Assembly: GCF_000711985.1 (NCBI RefSeq)
Contig: NZ_JONU01000007.1
Coordinates: forward strand, 620,001 to 684,000
Direction of reading: 5' to 3'
Length of the DNA stretch: 64,000 nucleotides
Source: Rheinheimera texasensis DSM 17496
GTDB taxonomy: Bacteria > Pseudomonadota > Gammaproteobacteria > Enterobacterales > Alteromonadaceae
Shown here: positions 8,058 to 18,220 of the stretch, in pieces
How the letters are laid out: each line of letters opens with the position of its first letter
How positions within the stretch are numbered: the stretch's first letter is position 1
Made by a program: the position numbers and the translations under genes
The notes under the pieces: generated by a model
Databases searched by the model: none
Seen by the model: the letters and a program-made list of their open reading frames with translations, nothing else
Told to the model about the DNA's origin: nothing

Positions 8058-9464
8058 ATGAATAAGGCTGTTCGTTACGGGGGAAATACACTGGCAGAGA
8101 AGCTCTTTCTGCTGGGCGAAATGCTGCTGCTTTTAGCCTCGAGCTTTGCAGCATCTTTTATCCTTTCTTTTTATCAACCGATAGATCAGGAACTGGCTGC
8201 GATTAACGCAGTTCTTTACACCGGTTGTGTGATGCTATGTGCATTGTCTGTCGGTTTGTATGATCAAAAGCTGCGTGAGGACACCGGAGGTGTGTTGAAG
8301 CGCGTGTTGATCACTCTTTTCCTTGCAGGCATCTTGTTAGAAGTATTCATCTTCAGTCTGATCCCTTCACTGCATCTGGGGTTCCTGTTTAATTTGGTTG
8401 CCTCGTTTATATCGCTGGTCACTCTGACCTCATTCCGGATGCTGTTCCACTATCATGACATCACTAAGATCAGCAGACGCCGCGTATTAATTCTCGGGTC
8501 CGGTGAACGCGCTTCAATTATTGAACGCCGAATGCGTCGTAACGTAGACCGCAAAAACTTTGAAATTCATGGTTTTGTTAAAATAGACGGTGACCAGGAA
8601 GACCACATTCCGGATTCTAAAATCATCCAGTTCGACTACAAGACCAATCTCTACGAGTATGCTGTTGAACATGAAATTGAGCAGCTGGTTATTGCCTGTG
8701 ACGAACGACGTAATATGTTGCCAGTTGAGCATCTGTTTAAATGCAAAACCCGTGGCATTGATGTTATTGAAATTCTTGATTTTATTGAACAAGAAACCGG
8801 CCAAATCGCCGTTAATCTGATTTATCCGAGCTGGGTCATTTATTCGAACGGTTTTGAGATGAACCACAGGTTCAAAACCAGCCTGGATCACAGATTAAAT
8901 GCGATTCTGGCGCTGCTCGTCCTTGCTGCAGTGTGGCCTATTATGCTGATCACCGCGCTGGTCATTTATTTTGACGATGGCCGCCGCACCGGTGCTTCAG
9001 TGTTTTACCGCCAAATCCGTATCGGTATCGATGGCAAGCCATTCCAAATTCTGAAGTTCCGCAGTATGCGCCCGGATGCCGAAGCAGGCGGTGCGCAGTG
9101 GGCTACTAAAAACGACTCGCGCGTTACGAAAATTGGTGGCTTTATCCGCAAATACCGTGTCGATGAATTACCGCAGTTATTCAACATTATCAAAGGCGAC
9201 ATGGGTTTTGTTGGCCCACGCCCTGAGCGCCCGGAGTTTGTCGAAAAGCTGGTCAAGGAAATTCCTTATTACAATCAGCGTCATAACGTGAAGCCAGGCC
9301 TGACCGGGTGGGCACAGTTAAAATATCCGTATGGCTCGACGACCGAAGATGCGCAGGAAAAACTCAAGTTTGATCTGTATTACATAAAACACCGCACTTT
9401 GCTGCTGGATCTGATTATCCTGATCCGCACTGTCGAAATTGTGATTTTTGGCAAGGGCCGGTAA
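8058..9464 (+). CDS. XrtA-system initiating sugar transferase (polyprenyl-phosphate, EpsB_2/TIGR03013)
   Basis: A 468-residue membrane protein. About four N-terminal TM helices lead to a Rossmann-like CoA-binding region (RRVLILGSGERA), then a fifth TM and the C-terminal bacterial sugar transferase domain with KFRSMRPDA, RKYRVDELPQL and GPRPERPEF. It loads the first sugar-1-phosphate on undecaprenyl phosphate, starting repeat-unit synthesis on the inner leaflet. I chose ATG 8058, with GGGAAG 9 nt upstream, over an in-frame TTG at 8037. It is the first gene of the core operon; the deacetylase follows after 5 bp. Confidence 0.93.
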   Translation: MNKAVRYGGNTLAEKLFLLGEMLLLLASSFAASFILSFYQPIDQELAAINAVLYTGCVMLCALSVGLYDQKLREDTGGVLKRVLITLFLAGILLEVFIFSLIPSLHLGFLFNLVASFISLVTLTSFRMLFHYHDITKISRRRVLILGSGERASIIERRMRRNVDRKNFEIHGFVKIDGDQEDHIPDSKIIQFDYKTNLYEYAVEHEIEQLVIACDERRNMLPVEHLFKCKTRGIDVIEILDFIEQETGQIAVNLIYPSWVIYSNGFEMNHRFKTSLDHRLNAILALLVLAAVWPIMLITALVIYFDDGRRTGASVFYRQIRIGIDGKPFQILKFRSMRPDAEAGGAQWATKNDSRVTKIGGFIRKYRVDELPQLFNIIKGDMGFVGPRPERPEFVEKLVKEIPYYNQRHNVKPGLTGWAQLKYPYGSTTEDAQEKLKFDLYYIKHRTLLLDLIILIRTVEIVIFGKGR

Positions 9465-9469
9465 TAACG

Positions 9470-10327
9470 ATGTCAGTGGCTTTGCAGAAACTAAATGCAA
9501 TGACAGTAGACGTGGAAGATTACTTTCACGTTGCTGCTTTTGAGAGACAAATCCAGCCTGGTGACTGGGATAGTCTGATCCCGCGGGTAGATTTAAACAC
9601 CCGCCGCCTACTGGACTTATTTGACCAGCATCAGGCGAAATCAACCTTTTTCTTTCTCGGCTGGGTCGCTGAGAAGTTTCCCGATCTGGTGAAAGAAGTG
9701 CAGCGTCGCGGCCATGAAGTGGCCAGCCATGGTTATGCCCACACCAAAGTTCACCAGCAAACGCCGGCGGAGTTTCGCGCCGATGCGAGCAAAGCAAAAG
9801 ACATGCTGGAACAGCTGACTGGTCAGCCAGTTGTCGGTTATCGTGCACCCAGTTTTTCTATCAACAAACAAAGCGAATGGGCCTTTGAGATCCTCAAAGA
9901 GCTGGGCCACGGCTACAGCTCCAGCACCTATCCGGTCAAACATGACTTATATGGTGTTCCAGACTGGCCACAACAGCCTTATATGCGACCGGAAGGGTTA
10001 TTAGAGATACCGATGCCCACGCTAGTGATGCATGGCAAACAACTGCCAATCGCTGGCGGTGGTTATTTCAGGTTAATGCCTTATTGGCTCAGCAGCAGGT
10101 TGATCGCAAAATTCCTGCAGGAAGACAAGATGCCTTATATGTTCTATTTCCACCCGTGGGAGATAGATCCGGCACAACCCCGGGTACAAGGAGCTGGCCT
10201 GAAATCCCGCTTCCGTCATTACGTCAATCTGAACCGGATGGAAAATAAACTGGCAGCATTGCTGACCCAGTTTAACTGGGGTAGTCTGGAACAGGTTTAC
10301 CAGAGCGAACTGCAAAACTCTCAATAA
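9470..10327 (+). CDS. XrtA-system polysaccharide deacetylase (DUF3473)
   Basis: A 285-residue cytoplasmic NodB-fold deacetylase. The catalytic/metal Asp lies in TVDVEDYFHV (about 13-16), the metal His pair in EVASHGYAHT, and a RAPSFSI motif follows. The C-terminal third (FYFHPWEIDPAQPR onward) is the DUF3473 region that marks PEP-CTERM-locus deacetylases (TIGR03006). The predicted role is removal of N-acetyl groups from the exopolysaccharide or its lipid-linked precursor. Confidence 0.93.
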   Translation: MSVALQKLNAMTVDVEDYFHVAAFERQIQPGDWDSLIPRVDLNTRRLLDLFDQHQAKSTFFFLGWVAEKFPDLVKEVQRRGHEVASHGYAHTKVHQQTPAEFRADASKAKDMLEQLTGQPVVGYRAPSFSINKQSEWAFEILKELGHGYSSSTYPVKHDLYGVPDWPQQPYMRPEGLLEIPMPTLVMHGKQLPIAGGGYFRLMPYWLSSRLIAKFLQEDKMPYMFYFHPWEIDPAQPRVQGAGLKSRFRHYVNLNRMENKLAALLTQFNWGSLEQVYQSELQNSQ

Positions 10328-10351
10328 AACAATAACAACTAAGGGAACTAG

Positions 10352-11383
10352 ATGTACAGTATTGCCACCTTAGCGCTGCAGGACTCCAGAAGGCCGGAGT
10401 GGGATCAGTTTGTTAAAGATCAGGAAGACGGCACCTTTTTTCATCTGTCTGGCTGGCAGAATGTGCTGTGGCACAGTTTCCGCCACCAACCACACTTTTT
10501 ATACGCCCTGCAGGACAATCAAATTGTCGGTGTTCTGCCGCTGGCTGAAGTAAAAAGTGCCTTATTCGGTTATGCCCTGGTCTCAACCCCTTTTTGCGTC
10601 TATGGCGGTGCTTTAGGGCCTGCTGAGGTGCGTCGTGCGCTTGAGCAGGCTGCGCTGGAAATTGGCCAGCGCCTGGGCGTGAACCACGTCGAACTGCGCT
10701 ATAAAAATGCGCAGGACAATGATTGGATCACCCGTAGCCAACATGCCACTTTTGGCTGCACTTTGGCCGAAGACGATGCAGCTATTCTCGCTGGTATTAA
10801 AAAGAACCAACGGGCACTCATTCGCAAAGCGCTGCAAACTGACCTGAGCTGGCATCTCGAGCAAAACAACGATGATTTCTACCAGATTTACTCGGAAAGT
10901 CTGCGTAATCTTGGTACCCCGGTCTTTAGCAAAAAACTGCTGGACGAATTGCAGCGTGAGTTTGCTGACAGCACCGAAATCCTGACTATCCGCCATCAGG
11001 GACAGCCGGTATCTTCGGTATTTAATTTTTATTTCCGCAACGAAGTCCTGCCTTACTACGGTGGCGGTAAACCTGTTGCGCGAGAATTAAAAAGTAATGA
11101 CCTGATGTATTACCAGTTGATGTGTCATGCGAAAAGAGACAAAGCCTGTACTTTCTATGATTTCGGTCGCAGTAAACTCGATTCGGGCGCTTACAGTTAT
11201 AAAAAACACTGGGGCATGCAGGACAGCTTATTGCATTATCAGTTTAAGCTGGTCAAAGCAGAAAAGTTATCCAATTTAAGTCCGAACAACCCGAAGTACC
11301 AATTATTCATCCGGATGTGGCAAAAGTTACCTTTATCAGTAAGTCGTTTGCTTGGTCCACTCTTAGCCAAGTATCTGGGGTAA
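10352..11383 (+). CDS. FemAB-like GNAT protein of the XrtA system (TIGR03019)
   Basis: A 343-residue protein of the FemAB/Acetyltransf_6 fold, with the characteristic late block DFGRSKLDSGAYSYKKHWGM (about 271-290). Such proteins transfer an aminoacyl or acyl group, here probably to a sugar of the exopolysaccharide; the true substrate is unknown. ATG has AAGGGA 6-7 nt upstream. The stop is 3 bp before the next start, so it is part of the core operon. Confidence 0.9.
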   Translation: MYSIATLALQDSRRPEWDQFVKDQEDGTFFHLSGWQNVLWHSFRHQPHFLYALQDNQIVGVLPLAEVKSALFGYALVSTPFCVYGGALGPAEVRRALEQAALEIGQRLGVNHVELRYKNAQDNDWITRSQHATFGCTLAEDDAAILAGIKKNQRALIRKALQTDLSWHLEQNNDDFYQIYSESLRNLGTPVFSKKLLDELQREFADSTEILTIRHQGQPVSSVFNFYFRNEVLPYYGGGKPVARELKSNDLMYYQLMCHAKRDKACTFYDFGRSKLDSGAYSYKKHWGMQDSLLHYQFKLVKAEKLSNLSPNNPKYQLFIRMWQKLPLSVSRLLGPLLAKYLG

Positions 11384-11386
11384 TGT

Positions 11387-12598
11387 ATGGCAAAGCCTAA
11401 ATTATTGTACCTGTGCCATCGCATTCCGTACCCGCCGAATAAAGGCGACAAGATCAGATCTTTTAATTTGTTAAAGGCGCTGTCGGCGCAATATGAAGTG
11501 TATCTCGGCTGTTTTGTCGACGATGAATATGATTTTCAGTACATCGACAAATTGGCGGATTGGTGTGTCGAATATAAATTCCGGCGCCTGCGTAAATCCT
11601 TTGCCAAATTACGGGGCCTAAGCGCTTTTCTGACCGGCAAGCCCATTACACTGCCCTACTATGCTGATCATGAATTACAGCATTGGGTCCATCAGACCAT
11701 TGCTAAACATCAGATTGATACTGTGATGGTGTTTTCGTCTTCGATGGCGCAATACGTTGATTTTCCACAATACAGCCACCTGCATCGCGTCATCGATTTC
11801 GTTGACGTTGATTCTGATAAATGGCGCCAGTATGCCGACAATCAACGGGGCGTGATGAGCTGGGTGTACCGCCGGGAGTTCCGTCAACTGCAACGACTGG
11901 AGCAACATTATTGCTCAGCTTTTAATTACAGCTTGTTTGTTTCACCAGACGAAGCAGCCCTGTTTCGACAGTTGATGCCCGCGACACTTTCCAACAAAAT
12001 CCAGCCGCTACTGAACGGTGTGGATGTGCAGTTTTTTGACCCTGCCGCAGCTATGAAAGAGCCGGAATATCCGTTGCAACAGCCTTATCTGGTGTTTACC
12101 GGCGCAATGGATTATTGGGCCAATGTCGATGCGGTGTTGTGGTTCTGTCAACAAGTCTGGCCACAACTTCGTGCCCAGCGGCCGGATTTGCATTTTTATA
12201 TCGTTGGCGGAAATCCAACCAGCGAAGTGCTGGCATTGCATGGCCAACAGCAAGTGCGTGTCACTGGACGTGTCGACGACGTCCGGCCTTATATTAGCGA
12301 GGCTGCACTGGTAGTTGCCCCACTGCGAATCGCCCGCGGCATTCAAAATAAAGTACTGGAGGCGATGGCACTAAATAAAAAGGTCGTCGCCAGTGATATG
12401 GCCATGGAAGGTATTAATGCGCCAGCTTCGCTCTATCTGGCACAATCCGACGACGCGGCAGAGTTTCTGCAACTCTGTTTGACCATGCTGCAACAGGAAG
12501 ATGCACTTTGCACCAACAGAGAGTGGGTACAACAGCATTTTACCTGGCCAGCGACCCTAACGCCTTTGCCTGGTTATTTGCAACATGCTGAAAAATAA
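11387..12598 (+). CDS. XrtA-system glycosyltransferase 1 (GT4-like, Stp1)
   Basis: A 403-residue GT-B fold glycosyltransferase. The N-terminal acceptor domain opens with LYLCHRIPYPPNKGDKIRS, and the C-terminal nucleotide-sugar site shows VFTGAMDYWANVDAV and the GT4-like APLRIARGIQNKVLEAMA block with the Glu-x7-Glu region. It matches the stp1 family found only in exosortase A loci (TIGR03087). It overlaps the exosortase start by 14 bp, suggesting coupled translation. Confidence 0.92.
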   Translation: MAKPKLLYLCHRIPYPPNKGDKIRSFNLLKALSAQYEVYLGCFVDDEYDFQYIDKLADWCVEYKFRRLRKSFAKLRGLSAFLTGKPITLPYYADHELQHWVHQTIAKHQIDTVMVFSSSMAQYVDFPQYSHLHRVIDFVDVDSDKWRQYADNQRGVMSWVYRREFRQLQRLEQHYCSAFNYSLFVSPDEAALFRQLMPATLSNKIQPLLNGVDVQFFDPAAAMKEPEYPLQQPYLVFTGAMDYWANVDAVLWFCQQVWPQLRAQRPDLHFYIVGGNPTSEVLALHGQQQVRVTGRVDDVRPYISEAALVVAPLRIARGIQNKVLEAMALNKKVVASDMAMEGINAPASLYLAQSDDAAEFLQLCLTMLQQEDALCTNREWVQQHFTWPATLTPLPGYLQHAEK

Positions 12599-14009
12599 CT
12601 ATCTGCCGACCCTGTCTCTGTTTGGATTATTGTGCGTTGTTTGGGCATTGGTATTCTGGCCAACCTTGCAGAATATGGAAGCAGTCTGGCGCAGCTCCGA
12701 TACTTATACCCATTGCTATATCATTCCGCTGATTGCAGCCTGGTTGCTGTATGACCAGCGCCAGTACATCAACGCACCGGCAAAGCCAACGTTGTTGCCA
12801 GTACTGGCAGCCCTGGTCTGCGCTTTTGTTTGGCTCGTCGGTTACGCCGCTGACGTCAACAGCCTGACTCACTTCAGTGCTATCTTTGTGTTACAGCTGC
12901 TGACCCTCAGCCTGATCGGCTGGCAACTCGGCCGTCAGGTGGCTTTTCCATTGATTTACCTTATTTTTATGGTGCCATTTGGCGACGCACTGAATCTGCC
13001 TTTGCAGGATTTAACTGCCACTGTCAGTGTGTTTATGCTAAATCTAACCGGAATTCCTGTACTGCGCGAAGGCTTGTACCTAACTACACCTGTTGGTCAG
13101 TTTGAAGTTGCTGAGGCCTGCTCGGGTCTGCGTTTTTTGATTGCCTCTATTGCCATCGGAACTTTGTATTCGTTTTTAACTTACCGGGTCTGGTGGAAAC
13201 ATCTGCTGTTTATTAGCGCTATTTTACTGTTTTCAGTGCTAGCGAACTGTTTGCGCGCCTTTTTCCTGATTTGGATCGGTGAAACGTCCAATATGCAATA
13301 CGGTTTTGGTGCTGATCATTTTGTCTATGGCTGGCTATTTTTCGCACTGGTGATGTTCAGTATGTTTTGGATTGGTGGTCGTTTTGCCGACAAAGCACCA
13401 CTGCTGGAGACCAGCACTGCGACTCCCGCCACTGGCCAATTTTGGCGGCCAGTTGCCTGTGCTTTGTTAGTGCTGGGTGCAACGCTGGCGTTACGCAGCC
13501 AAATTACCGAGATTGCAGCGCCGGCAGAGGCAGAGCAACTGGCCACCCCGGCAGGTTTTAGCGCTGAGCTGGCCCGCCCGTGGAAACCAGGCTTCAACGA
13601 CGGTCTTGCACGTTTACAGATTTGGGATAGCGAAGGCCGTGGTTATTTACTGGCGCGTTATGGCCATAAACAACAAAAAGGCGAGCTGATCAGTTGGAAT
13701 AACCGTTTGTACCAACGCAAATACTGGTCGGAAACCTCCCAACATTCCGTCACTTTGGCTGGAGAATCTTATCAAGTCATAGAACTACGCAGCGGATCCG
13801 GCGAACAGCAAGTTCTGCTTTATCAGTACAAAATAGCTGACTACCGGACAACATCAGCGTCAAAAGCCAAACTTTATCAGGTGCTGGCATTACTGAGCGG
13901 CGACCAGGGCTATTCCGAAGTCCGGGCGGCCAATCTACCCGGCACTTTATTAGATATTCAGCCGCAGCAACTGGAGCAGGTTGCTAAGCGCCTGCAGGCA
14001 TTGCCCTGA
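12585..14009 (+). CDS. xrtA: Exosortase A fused to EpsI domain (XrtA)
   Basis: A 474-residue polytopic inner-membrane transpeptidase-like protein, predicted to cleave PEP-CTERM tails and move the protein onto the exopolysaccharide. About eight TM helices fill residues 10-265. The exosortase triad is visible: Cys179 in EACSGLRF, Arg224 in NCLRAFF, His245 in GADHFVYGW. From about 285 a further TM leads into a periplasmic EpsI/DUF3485-like domain (to 474). In many other loci EpsI is a separate gene, while in exosortase A it is commonly fused as here. It sits between stp1 and stp2 glycosyltransferases, the classical XrtA context. Confidence 0.95.
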   Translation: MLKNNYLPTLSLFGLLCVVWALVFWPTLQNMEAVWRSSDTYTHCYIIPLIAAWLLYDQRQYINAPAKPTLLPVLAALVCAFVWLVGYAADVNSLTHFSAIFVLQLLTLSLIGWQLGRQVAFPLIYLIFMVPFGDALNLPLQDLTATVSVFMLNLTGIPVLREGLYLTTPVGQFEVAEACSGLRFLIASIAIGTLYSFLTYRVWWKHLLFISAILLFSVLANCLRAFFLIWIGETSNMQYGFGADHFVYGWLFFALVMFSMFWIGGRFADKAPLLETSTATPATGQFWRPVACALLVLGATLALRSQITEIAAPAEAEQLATPAGFSAELARPWKPGFNDGLARLQIWDSEGRGYLLARYGHKQQKGELISWNNRLYQRKYWSETSQHSVTLAGESYQVIELRSGSGEQQVLLYQYKIADYRTTSASKAKLYQVLALLSGDQGYSEVRAANLPGTLLDIQPQQLEQVAKRLQALP

Positions 14010-14014
14010 ACAAG

Positions 14015-15103
14015 ATGAAAAAGCCTTTAATCGCCCATTTAATTTATTGTCTGGATACCGGTGGCCTCGAGCGGGTCATGCTTAATTGCATTCGCCAAAT
14101 GCAAGGGCAGGATTATCAGCATGTGGTGATTAGCCTGACTTATGCCACAGAATTTGCCGCGCAGTTACCGGCAGATGTTGCTGTGTATTGTCTGCATAAA
14201 AAACCAGGCGCAGATCTAGCTGTGCACTGGCGATTATGGCGCTTACTGCGCGAGATCCGGCCAGATATTCTGCACAGCTATAATCTGGCTACACTGGAAT
14301 ACCACCCGGTGGCCTGGCTTGCCGGCGTTACCGGCCATTTGCACGCCGAACATGGCCGTGATATCTCCGACCCAAAAGGCGAAAACAAAAAATATCAGTG
14401 GCTGCGCCGGCTGATGAGCCCGTTCTTACATTGTTATGTCGCTGTCAGCGGCGAACTGCATGAGTGGCTCGGCGCTGTAGTCAACATCAACGCGCGCAAA
14501 AACCGGCTGATTTATAACGGCATTAATCTGGAGCGTTTTTCTCCGCAGCAACAAAAAGCTGAGCCTTATACTTTTATCCACGTTGCGCGGCTTGCCACAG
14601 TGAAAGACCAGCATACGCTGCTGCATGCCATCGCTATACTTCGCGCCCAAACCACACTGCCATTTCAATGCTGGTTAGTCGGTGATGGTCCTGAGCGCCA
14701 GCGTTTACAGCAAACGGCCACCGACTTAGGTTTAGCTGCACCAGAGCTGCAGTGGCTTGGCGAGCGCCAGGATATCGCCGAATTGATGGCGCAAAGTCAG
14801 GCTTTTGTGTTGTCGTCAGTCGCCGAAGGTATTCCGATGACAGTACTGGAAGCGATGGCCTCTGGCCTCGCTATTATTGCAACTGATGTCGGTGGCTTGC
14901 CTGAACTGATTAGTCCGGCGCAAGGTCAGTTGGTACCAGAGCGCGACGCACAGGCACTGGCCGACGCCATGCTGTTTTTTTTAGCGGATCAGGCGGCAAC
15001 CACAGCTGCCGGTACCCAATGCCGGGAAAGAGTTTGCCGGCAGTTCAGTGAACAGGCTATGGTAGCGCAATACCTCGCGCTTTATCGCGAAATTAACCAA
15101 TAG
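14015..15103 (+). CDS. XrtA-system glycosyltransferase 2 (GT4, Stp2)
   Basis: A 362-residue GT-B retaining glycosyltransferase. The N-terminal HLIYCLDTGGLERVMLNC glycine loop and the C-terminal VLSSVAEGIPMTVLEAMASG block (E-x7-E) place it in GT4. It corresponds to the stp2 family of exosortase A loci (TIGR03088). It starts 5 bp after the exosortase stop and ends 9 bp before the amidotransferase. Confidence 0.93.
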   Translation: MKKPLIAHLIYCLDTGGLERVMLNCIRQMQGQDYQHVVISLTYATEFAAQLPADVAVYCLHKKPGADLAVHWRLWRLLREIRPDILHSYNLATLEYHPVAWLAGVTGHLHAEHGRDISDPKGENKKYQWLRRLMSPFLHCYVAVSGELHEWLGAVVNINARKNRLIYNGINLERFSPQQQKAEPYTFIHVARLATVKDQHTLLHAIAILRAQTTLPFQCWLVGDGPERQRLQQTATDLGLAAPELQWLGERQDIAELMAQSQAFVLSSVAEGIPMTVLEAMASGLAIIATDVGGLPELISPAQGQLVPERDAQALADAMLFFLADQAATTAAGTQCRERVCRQFSEQAMVAQYLALYREINQ

Positions 15104-15112
15104 GAAGTTGTT

Positions 15113-16999
15113 ATGTGTGGCATCGTTGGCATGTTCCGGCTCAAGCAGGGACGCCCGGTAGACGCAGCGTTGTTGGCGTCTATGAATCAGGCGCAGTTCC
15201 ACCGCGGACCGGATGAAGGTGACCAGTATATTGATGAGCAGGTTGGCCTTGGTCATCGCCGCTTGTCGATCATCGACCTCGCCAGTGGTCAGCAACCGAT
15301 GTCCGACGAAACAGACCGTTATGTGCTGATTTTTAACGGTGAGATATACAACTTCATGCAGCTTCGCGCTGACCTTGAAACACTCGGGCATCAGTTTAAG
15401 ACCCACTGCGACACTGAAGTCATCTTGCGCGGCCACATCGAATGGGGTGACGCCTGCGTTGAAAAGCTACAGGGGATGTTCGCCTACGCCTTTTGGGATA
15501 AACAACAACAACGCTTGTTATTGGCCCGCGACCGGCTTGGTATCAAGCCGCTGTTCTACACCCTACTTGATGACTCGATATATTTCGCATCTGAGCTGAA
15601 AAGTCTGAAATTACTACCGGGCCTCGATAAAACCATCAATGCCAAAGCCATTGAACAGTATTTTGCCCTTGGTTATGTCGCAGAACCGGACACAATCTAC
15701 AGCGCAGTGAAAAAACTCTGCCCGGCGCAAACGCTGGTGCTGTCCACTGCCGAGCCAACTCCAAAGCTTAATACGTATTGGCACCTGAGTTACCGCGAGC
15801 AAGTGGAACTGTCAGATCAGGATTATCAGCAGCAGTTGGTTGAGCAGCTCAACACTGCCATCAACAGCCATCTGGTTACCGAAGTGCCGCTTGGGTCGTT
15901 TTTATCTGGCGGTGTTGATTCCAGTGCCGTAGTGGCCCTTATCGCCGGTATGTCAGACCAGCCGGTCAAAACCTGCTCGATCGGCTTTGATGTCGCCGCT
16001 TACGACGAAACCAGTTATGCGCAGCAAGTTGCGACTCGTTATCACACGCTGCACGACAGCAAAATCGTTAAAGCCGACGATTTTGAGCTTATTCCGAAGC
16101 TTGCCCATTTTTATGACGAGCCGTATGCCGACTCGTCAGCGCTTGCCACCTACCGCGTCTGTGAACTGGCGCGCAGTAAAGTCACGGTCTGTATGTCCGG
16201 CGATGGCGCCGATGAACTATTAGCCGGTTACCGGCGCTACAAGCTATTGATGGCTGAGCAGCAGGTGCGCGACAAGTTACCGCAGTGGCTGCGCAGCGCG
16301 GTATTCAAACCACTTGGCAAAATTTACCCGAAACTGGACTGGGCACCGCGTTTTTTACGCGCCAAAACCACTTTCCAGTCCCTGGCAATGGATTTAGTCG
16401 AAGGTTATTTACACGGTATTTCACTGCTGAAACAGCAACAACGTGACGAGTTATTCTCCGACAAACTCAAAGCTCAGTTGCAGGGCTATAACACGCTTGA
16501 ATTGTTCCGCGAAGTTGCCGCTGATTTTGATGGCACAGAACCCTTGGCGTTACTGCAATACATTGATATCCGTACTTATTTGGTCGGCGACATCCTGACC
16601 AAAGTCGACCGCGCCAGTATGGCCAACAGCCTCGAAGTGCGGGTGCCGTTTTTGGACCATAAATTTGTTGAGTGGAGCGCCAAGGTACCCACAGCGCAAA
16701 AACTGCGCGCCGGTGAAGGCAAATATGTGCTGAAAAAAGCGATGGAACCTTATCTGCCTGCCGACATTCTGTACCGGCCAAAAATGGGTTTCCGGGTGCC
16801 GCTGGCCGAATGGTTCCGTGGCCCTTTACAGCAGCAGGTCCGTGCAGCACTGCTGAGCGACGTGATAAAAGACAGCGGCCTGTTCCGGATGGACACTATC
16901 AGCCGCTGGCTGGATCAGCATCAAAGCGGCCAACGCGACCACAGCACGGCTTTGTGGACCCTGCTGATGTTTGAAAATTTCCTGCGCCAATCGAACTAA
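15113..16999 (+). CDS. XrtA-system amidotransferase (asparagine-synthase-like)
   Basis: A 628-residue class II glutamine amidotransferase. MCGIVG gives the N-terminal Cys2 nucleophile, RRLSIID and FNGEIYN complete the glutaminase domain (1-about 210), and the PP-loop SGGVDSS is at about 264-270 in the AsnB-like synthetase domain, with a later SGDGADELLAGY. The family (TIGR03108) is exosortase A specific. It probably amidates a uronic acid or peptide-like group of the polymer rather than free aspartate; this is inferred from context. SD AGGAAG precedes the ATG. Confidence 0.94.
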   Translation: MCGIVGMFRLKQGRPVDAALLASMNQAQFHRGPDEGDQYIDEQVGLGHRRLSIIDLASGQQPMSDETDRYVLIFNGEIYNFMQLRADLETLGHQFKTHCDTEVILRGHIEWGDACVEKLQGMFAYAFWDKQQQRLLLARDRLGIKPLFYTLLDDSIYFASELKSLKLLPGLDKTINAKAIEQYFALGYVAEPDTIYSAVKKLCPAQTLVLSTAEPTPKLNTYWHLSYREQVELSDQDYQQQLVEQLNTAINSHLVTEVPLGSFLSGGVDSSAVVALIAGMSDQPVKTCSIGFDVAAYDETSYAQQVATRYHTLHDSKIVKADDFELIPKLAHFYDEPYADSSALATYRVCELARSKVTVCMSGDGADELLAGYRRYKLLMAEQQVRDKLPQWLRSAVFKPLGKIYPKLDWAPRFLRAKTTFQSLAMDLVEGYLHGISLLKQQQRDELFSDKLKAQLQGYNTLELFREVAADFDGTEPLALLQYIDIRTYLVGDILTKVDRASMANSLEVRVPFLDHKFVEWSAKVPTAQKLRAGEGKYVLKKAMEPYLPADILYRPKMGFRVPLAEWFRGPLQQQVRAALLSDVIKDSGLFRMDTISRWLDQHQSGQRDHSTALWTLLMFENFLRQSN

Positions 17000-17011
17000 A
17001 GGAACTCAGTT

Positions 17012-18220
17012 GTGAAGGTTTTGCATATTTTTGACCATTCAATTCCGCTGCACAGTGGTTATACCTTTCGCAGCCGTTCGATTTTAAAAGAGCAGCGCGC
17101 GCTTGGCATTGAAACCTGTCATGTCACCAGCCCAAAGCAAGGTAATGCCACAGAGTCGGTTGATACTGTCGACGGCTTGACCTTTTACCGTTCGGCACAG
17201 CCAAAGGGTTTACTCAGTAAAATCCCTGGCCTCAATCAGCTGGCGTTGGTTGGCCCTATGACAGAGCGTATTCTCGCCGCCATCGACGCGGAAAAACCGG
17301 ATGTTCTGCATGCGCACTCGCCGGCATTGAATGGCCTTGCTGCATTGCGCGCCGCCAAAATCAGCGGGTTGCCGGTGGTTTATGAAATTCGCGCTTTCTG
17401 GGAAGACGCCGCCGTCGATCACGGCACCTGCAAAGAAGGTGATTTACGTTACACCTTAACCCGGCAACTGGAAAACTATGTGGTCAGCCGGGCCGATGCA
17501 GTGACCACTATTTGTGAAGGTCTGCGCTCAGATTTGGTCTCTCGCGGTTATGCCGCAGATAAATTCACCGTGATCCCAAATGCTGTCAATATTGAACAGT
17601 TTCAGCTCTGCGGCCCAAAAGACGCGGCACTGGAAGCCGAACTGGGCCTTGCCGGCTGTGAAGTGCTGGGCTTTCTTGGTTCTTTTTATGCCTACGAAGG
17701 CCTGGACCTGGCGGTGCGCGCTCTGGCAAAAGTGCATCAGCAGGCGCCACAGCTGCGGTTATTGTTAGTCGGCGGCGGTCCGCAGGAGCAGCAACTGAAA
17801 CAACTGGTAGAGCAGCTTGGCCTCAAAGACAAAGTGATTTTTACCGGTCGGGTGCCGCATGCCGATGTGGACCGTTATTACAGTCTGGTCGATTTGTTGT
17901 TGTATCCGCGTAAGTCAATGCGCCTGACGGATCTTGTCACCCCACTGAAGCCGCTGGAAGCCATGGCGCAGGGCAAGCTGGTATTGGCCTCCGACGTCGG
18001 TGGTCACAAAGAACTTATTCGCGATGGCGACAATGGTTATTTGTTTCCGGCCGATGATGTCGACGCGCTCGCAGCGAAGATGCTGCAGCTGTTAGCCGAC
18101 CGCGAGCAATGGCCACAAGTGCTGCAACGCGGCCGCGAGTACGTTGAAAACGTACGCAACTGGCGGGTCAGCGTCAGTCACTATCTGCCGTTGTATCTGC
18201 GGTTAACGGAGCGAAAATGA
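17012..18220 (+). CDS. XrtA-system glycosyltransferase 3 (GT4, TIGR04063)
   Basis: A 402-residue GT4 enzyme starting at GTG 17012 with AAGGA about 9 nt upstream. The N-terminal HIFDHSIPLHSGYTFRSRSI is the diagnostic opening of the third exosortase A glycosyltransferase. The C-terminal GRVPHADVDRYYSLVDLL and TPLKPLEAMAQGKLVLASDV form the sugar-nucleotide site. The stop overlaps the next ATG (ATGA). Confidence 0.92.
   Translation: MKVLHIFDHSIPLHSGYTFRSRSILKEQRALGIETCHVTSPKQGNATESVDTVDGLTFYRSAQPKGLLSKIPGLNQLALVGPMTERILAAIDAEKPDVLHAHSPALNGLAALRAAKISGLPVVYEIRAFWEDAAVDHGTCKEGDLRYTLTRQLENYVVSRADAVTTICEGLRSDLVSRGYAADKFTVIPNAVNIEQFQLCGPKDAALEAELGLAGCEVLGFLGSFYAYEGLDLAVRALAKVHQQAPQLRLLLVGGGPQEQQLKQLVEQLGLKDKVIFTGRVPHADVDRYYSLVDLLLYPRKSMRLTDLVTPLKPLEAMAQGKLVLASDVGGHKELIRDGDNGYLFPADDVDALAAKMLQLLADREQWPQVLQRGREYVENVRNWRVSVSHYLPLYLRLTERK

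Noticed and set aside
9318-9848. 176-codon minus-strand ORF
   Set aside because: It spans the end of the sugar transferase and the start of the deacetylase, both with strong domain motifs on the plus strand.
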